From positions 1 through 44,050 of the forward strand of contig CAMBAJ010000009.1 in the NCBI GenBank assembly GCA_945864305.1: DNA of 44,050 bases, given 5' to 3'. Position 1 is the first letter of the stretch, and the number at the start of each line of letters is the position of its first letter. The DNA is from an uncultured Clostridia bacterium (GTDB taxonomy: Bacteria > Bacillota > Clostridia > Oscillospirales > Oscillospiraceae). Below are positions 40,289 through 44,050 of the stretch, one piece after another. The notes beneath the pieces were generated by a model. That model did not search any database and had not been told where the DNA came from. It saw only the letters and a list, made by a program, of their open reading frames with translations. The translations under genes and the position numbers were made by a program.

Positions 40289-40357
40289 TGAGTTTTCACA
40301 ATCGCGGCGTGCTTTCCGCTCCAGAATCTTAGGAAAGAGAGAGGGTGCCTTCACGCA

Positions 40358-42223
40358 ATGAAGCAAAACGAGCAAAACTACTCCAAGTCCCGGCGGCTGA
40401 AGAACCAGATCAAAGCGGTCGTCACCAACCCCTACAATGTGATCGTACTGATTGCCATTGTCCTGCTGACCTATCTGATCATCCTTCCGCTGCTGGACAT
40501 GCTGTCCACCACGTTCCAGTTGTCTCAGCGGGACCTGCGTGCCGTCCCCGGCGGTGTGGCCGGTGAATTTACCCTTTACTATTGGCAGCGGCTGCTGGCC
40601 AGTGACCTGTCCAAGAACCTGCTGCTGGTTCCCCTGCTGAACTCTCTGAAGATCGGCGTCGGCGTGTCTGTGTGCGCCATCGCCCTGGGCTCCGTCCTGG
40701 CCTGGCTGATGGTCCGCTCCGATCTGCCTTTCAAGCCCTTCTTCTCCCTGGCGGTCATCATCCCCTATATGATCCCCTCCTGGGTAAAATCCCAGGCGTG
40801 GCTCAGCATGTTCAAGACGCCCCGCGTCGGCGGAGCGGCGGGCTTTGTGGCCTCCATCATGACCTCCATGGGCATGTCCAATGAGACCATTGAGACGATC
40901 CTCTCTCCCATCGCCTATGGCTCCATCGCCATCATCATCGTCCTGACGCTGCACTATTACGCCTATACATACCTGCTGGTCTCCGGCGCACTGGGTTCCA
41001 TCAACTCCGAGCTGGAGGAGATGGGCGAGATCCAGGGTGCCAGTAAAAGCCTCATCCTGCGGAAGATCACCCTGCCCCTGGTGCTGCCCTCCATGCTGTC
41101 CGCCGTCATTCTGACCTTCTCCAAGGCCATCGGCACCTTCGGTACCATCAACTACCTGGGCTCCCCCGTCAACTTCCGCACCCTGTCCAGCGAGCTGTAC
41201 TCCAACTCCAAGTCCCAGAACACCCAGACCGCCTTCGCCATGGCCATCCTGATGATCTGCATCGCGGCTCTGTCCGTGTTCATCAACCAGAAGCTCATTG
41301 GCTCCCGGAAGTCCTACGCCACCATCGGCGGCAAGGGCGGCCGCTCCACCCTCATCGGCCTGGGCGGCTGGAAGCCCCTCATCACCATTGTTCTGTTCAT
41401 CTTCTTCATCGTCGGCATCATCATGCCGGTGGTCATCCTGATCATCGAGAGCTGCATGCTGAAGGAAGGCACCTACTCCCTGTCCAACTTCACGCTGTAC
41501 TACTGGATCGGCGAGGGCAATCCCAACATCATGGAAGGCGTGTCCGGCATCTTCAAGAACAGCAACTTCAAGCTGGCTCTTTGGAACTCCCTGAAGCTGA
41601 CCTTCGTCAACGGTGTGTTCGGTACCATCTTCGGCCAGATGCTGGGCTATATCTGCGCCAAGGGCCGTGGCAAGCTCCACGGCAAGCTGGTGGAGCAGCT
41701 GGTGTTCATCCCCTATCTGATCCCCTCCGTGGCCTTCGGCGGCATCTACCTGTCCATGTTCTCCAAGGAGCAGACGCTGTTCGGCGTGACCCTGATCCCC
41801 GCCCTGTACGGCACCTTCGCCCTGCTGACCCTGACCTCCGTGGTCAAGCACCTGCCCTTCGCCTCCCGCGCCGGCACCTCCAACATGCTGCAGATTAGCG
41901 GTGAGCTGGAGGAGGCCGCCATGATCGAGGGCGCCGGCTTCTTCAAGCGCTTCGTCAAGATCGTGTTCCCGCTGTCCAAGAGCGGCTTTATCTCCGGCTT
42001 TATGCTGATCTTCGTCTCCATCATGAAGGAACTGGACCTGATCATCCTGATCATGACCCCCAAGACCTCCACGCTGCCCTATCTGGCGTTCCAGTATCAG
42101 AACCAGAACTGCCCCCAGGCATCTGACTGCGTGGCGATCGTGATGTTCTCCATCGTGTTCCTGGTGTATGCACTGGCGAATATCTTTGGAGACGCTGACC
42201 TGGCCAAGAGCATGGCCGGCTGA
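40358..42223 (+). CDS. Fbp/AfuB-type ABC importer permease with two fused domains
   Basis: A 621-residue permease made of two tandem binding-protein-dependent domains, each with about six helices. The EAA motifs are 'EEMGEIQGASKSLILRKITLPL' in the first half and 'EEAAMIEGAGFFKRFVKIVFPL' in the second. This fused arrangement is typical for the Fe3+/thiamine/phosphonate group (FbpB, ThiP, PhnV-like). AGAGAGGG precedes the ATG. Its stop lies 26 bases before the ATPase gene. Given divergent LacI control, the substrate may be an organic anion such as a sugar phosphate rather than ferric iron. This cannot be settled from sequence. Confidence 0.88.
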   Translation: MKQNEQNYSKSRRLKNQIKAVVTNPYNVIVLIAIVLLTYLIILPLLDMLSTTFQLSQRDLRAVPGGVAGEFTLYYWQRLLASDLSKNLLLVPLLNSLKIGVGVSVCAIALGSVLAWLMVRSDLPFKPFFSLAVIIPYMIPSWVKSQAWLSMFKTPRVGGAAGFVASIMTSMGMSNETIETILSPIAYGSIAIIIVLTLHYYAYTYLLVSGALGSINSELEEMGEIQGASKSLILRKITLPLVLPSMLSAVILTFSKAIGTFGTINYLGSPVNFRTLSSELYSNSKSQNTQTAFAMAILMICIAALSVFINQKLIGSRKSYATIGGKGGRSTLIGLGGWKPLITIVLFIFFIVGIIMPVVILIIESCMLKEGTYSLSNFTLYYWIGEGNPNIMEGVSGIFKNSNFKLALWNSLKLTFVNGVFGTIFGQMLGYICAKGRGKLHGKLVEQLVFIPYLIPSVAFGGIYLSMFSKEQTLFGVTLIPALYGTFALLTLTSVVKHLPFASRAGTSNMLQISGELEEAAMIEGAGFFKRFVKIVFPLSKSGFISGFMLIFVSIMKELDLIILIMTPKTSTLPYLAFQYQNQNCPQASDCVAIVMFSIVFLVYALANIFGDADLAKSMAG

Positions 42224-42248
42224 GAAGAGAAAGGAGACGACATCCATC

Positions 42249-43370
42249 ATGAGCAAGATCGTACTGACGAATATTGATAAATTCTACGGCAAGAACCACG
42301 TTCTGAAAAACCTGAACCTGACCATCGAGGACGGCGACTTCATGACCCTGCTGGGCCCCTCCGGCTGCGGCAAGACCACCACTCTGCGTGTGGTCTCCGG
42401 CCTGGAAAAGCCCCAGAGCGGCTTCATCCACATGGATGACAAGGAGATCGTCAACGCCGCCGAGGCCTACTTCGCTCCCCCCAGCAAGCGCAACCTGAAC
42501 CTGGTGTTCCAGTCCTACGCCCTGTGGCCCCACATGACCGTGTTCGACAACGTGGCCTTCGGCCTGAAGATCCGCAAGGAGCCCTCCGACGTCATCGCCA
42601 AGAAGGTGGCCAGCGCCCTGGAGCGGATGCAGATCGGCGAGTACGCCAAGCGCTATCCCACCGAGCTGTCCGGCGGCCAGCAGCAGCGTGTCGCCATCGC
42701 CCGCGCCATCGTGTCCGAGCCCCGTCTGCTGCTACTGGACGAGCCTTTGTCCAACCTGGACGCCAAGCTCCGCGTGGACATGCGCTCCGAGCTGAAGCGG
42801 TTGCATCACGAGACCGGCACCACCATCATCTACGTCACCCACGACCAGGTGGAGGCCCTGACCATGTCCACCAAGATTGCGCTGTTCCGCAAGGGCGAGC
42901 TGGTCCAGGTGGCGCCCCCCCTGGAGCTGTACGACAACCCCTGCAACCTGTACACCGCCGACTTCATCGGCAACCCCAGCATCAACTTCGTCAAGGGCAC
43001 CGCCACGGCGGACGCCTCCGGCATGGTGACGGAGAGCTCCGTAGGCCAGATCAGCTTCGACCGGGCCGACATGGCGCCCGATGCGCCCCAGAGCGGCAAG
43101 ATCGACGTCACCCTGGGCATCCGTCCCGAGCAGCTGACCATCAGCCGCGTCCAGGACGACACCCACCGGGTGGAGGGCCACGTCTACTCCGGCATGCCCG
43201 CGGGCTCCGAGACCCTGGTCTCCGTCCGGGTGGGCGGCGACATGCTGACCGTCAAGGAGCTGGGCTCCACCCACTACAGCAGCGACGAGAAGGTCTATCT
43301 GGGCTTCAACCCCAAGAAGATCAATGTCTTCGACTCCACCACCGAGAACCTCATCAAGTACTGCGTCTGA
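42249..43370 (+). CDS. ABC importer ATPase with TOBE domain (FbpC/PotA type)
   Basis: A 373-residue ATPase. Walker [10 protein letters not shown] (36-44), Q-loop '[22 protein letters not shown]', signature LSGGQQQR, Walker B '[16 protein letters not shown]' and switch His in '[10 protein letters not shown]'. The C-terminal 110 residues form a TOBE domain ('[10 protein letters not shown]'). The ATG at 42249 follows AAAGGAG; the longer open frame upstream is the end of the permease gene. It energises the fused permease. Codon use here is strongly biased to C/G third bases, as in highly expressed genes. Confidence 0.92.
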   Translation: MSKIVLTNIDKFYGKNHVLKNLNLTIEDGDFMTLLGPSGCGKTTTLRVVSGLEKPQSGFIHMDDKEIVNAAEAYFAPPSKRNLNLVFQSYALWPHMTVFDNVAFGLKIRKEPSDVIAKKVASALERMQIGEYAKRYPTELSGGQQQRVAIARAIVSEPRLLLLDEPLSNLDAKLRVDMRSELKRLHHETGTTIIYVTHDQVEALTMSTKIALFRKGELVQVAPPLELYDNPCNLYTADFIGNPSINFVKGTATADASGMVTESSVGQISFDRADMAPDAPQSGKIDVTLGIRPEQLTISRVQDDTHRVEGHVYSGMPAGSETLVSVRVGGDMLTVKELGSTHYSSDEKVYLGFNPKKINVFDSTTENLIKYCV

Positions 43371-43434
43371 TCCTGTACCCCCTGCGGCGGATGCCGCGTC
43401 AAATAAAAAGGAAGAATCTAAGGAGGAAAAGGAA

Positions 43435-44050
43435 ATGTTCAAGCACAAGAACTGGCTGGCTGGCCTGTTGGCCGTGGTCATGCTCTTCACCCTGACCGCC
43501 TGCGGCGGCAGCAAGGAGACTGAAACCAGCAGCACCACTGACTCCCAGACTGAGCAGCCCGCCGAGCAGCCCGCCGCGTCCGAGCTGACCGAGTGGGAGC
43601 AGAGCTCCGGCATCTACAACACTGACGAAACCGACGAGGAACTGTATCAGCAGGCCCTGGAGGAGGGTGCCACCGTGACCCTGTACTCCATCTCCTCCCG
43701 CTGCACCAAGGTTGCCGATGCTTTCATGGCAAAGTATCCCGGCCTGGAGTGCGTGCCCTTTGATATTTCCACCAACGAGCTGCTGGAGAAGGTCACCCGT
43801 GAGTATGACGCCGGCGCCCCCACCGCTGACGTGGTCCACATCAAGGACCAGGACGGCTCCATGTACATCGAATACGTCCAGGGCGGCAAGTTCTATAACT
43901 ACCAGCCCGCTGACATCTTCTCCCACATCGACCCCGAGTACACCGCCACCGCCACTCCGCTGTACATTGAGCTGACTCAGCTCTTCTACAACACCGAGGC
44001 TTATCCCGACGGTTCTCCCATCACCAACATCTGGCAGCTGACCGAGCCCC
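43435..44050 (+). CDS. ABC importer substrate-binding lipoprotein, cut by window end
   Basis: The first 205 residues of a periplasmic-type binding protein. The lipobox 'MLFTLTACGG' places the lipidated Cys at 23; a Thr/Glu/Gln-rich linker follows. The fold begins at 'GATVTLYSISSRCTKVADAFMAKYPG', the start of Fe3+/2-AEP-type binding proteins (SBP_bac_8/13 group), and continues through 'YDAGAPTADVVHIKDQDG' and 'PLYIELTQLFYNTEAYP'. AAGGAGG lies about 9 bases upstream. Co-transcribed with permease and ATPase. The C-terminal ligand residues are outside the window. Confidence 0.9.
   Translation, partial: MFKHKNWLAGLLAVVMLFTLTACGGSKETETSSTTDSQTEQPAEQPAASELTEWEQSSGIYNTDETDEELYQQALEEGATVTLYSISSRCTKVADAFMAKYPGLECVPFDISTNELLEKVTREYDAGAPTADVVHIKDQDGSMYIEYVQGGKFYNYQPADIFSHIDPEYTATATPLYIELTQLFYNTEAYPDGSPITNIWQLTEP

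Noticed and set aside
40247..42256. 669-residue minus-strand open frame opposite the Fbp-type permease
   Set aside because: Composition is His/Gln/Gly/Asp-rich antisense shadow; the plus strand has two EAA motifs and regular membrane helices.
42524..43495. 323-residue plus-strand frame inside the ABC ATPase gene
   Set aside because: Arg/His/Pro-rich shadow in a second frame of a G+C-rich gene; the real frame has Walker and signature motifs.

Overview
The window looks like chromosomal DNA of a low-oxygen gut-type Firmicute of class Clostridia, probably Oscillospiraceae (Flavonifractor/Oscillibacter-like). This is inferred from the G+C-rich coding sequence, strong AGGAGG-type ribosome binding sites, SLH-domain surface proteins, BY-kinase/CpsB phosphatase capsule control and a probable yybP-ykoY riboswitch. 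No species-level marker is present.

Layout. 1-2500 is decayed mobile DNA: a frameshifted IS1182-type transposase cut by the left edge, the C-terminal half of an IclR regulator, and a multiply frameshifted tyrosine integrase. 2583-15456 (minus strand) is a surface/secretion region. In transcription order it holds a S26-type signal peptidase, an ABC exporter, a vWA-SLH surface protein, a 1792-residue sialidase-like protein, an 87-residue four-cysteine peptide, an HPr-kinase-like P-loop protein, a radical SAM/SPASM enzyme and a PqqD-like recognition protein. The last four form a compact candidate RiPP biosynthetic set, and the peptidase and exporter upstream are the expected processing and export partners. 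15568-22879 (minus) is a polysaccharide-control operon: CapD-type epimerase/dehydratase, coiled-coil membrane protein, CpsB phosphatase, Ig-like exported protein and two tandem BY-kinases with Tyr-Gly tails. It has two good promoters but no glycosyltransferase in the window. 23497-26429 (plus) carries a small unknown protein, an LCP glycopolymer ligase and an SLH-transglutaminase.

26472-32444 (minus) is a complete peptide ABC importer operon ending in a DUF3810 metalloprotease-like gene. It is followed by an AI-2E-type permease and a divergent diacylglycerol-kinase/NUDIX pair, then a Ca/Na-type antiporter behind a probable Mn riboswitch with its terminator. Next come a histidine phosphatase-GNAT fusion, a 59-residue peptide and tRNA-Ser(GGA). 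The right end (38909-44050) is a LacI regulator divergent from an Fbp-type ABC importer (fused permease, ATPase, lipoprotein cut by the window end), with three LacI-type operator candidates between them.

The best candidate for an undescribed system is the RiPP locus at 2583-5273. It pairs a SPASM enzyme with an HPr-kinase-like protein, its candidate precursor ends in serine, and it lies directly behind cell-surface genes.
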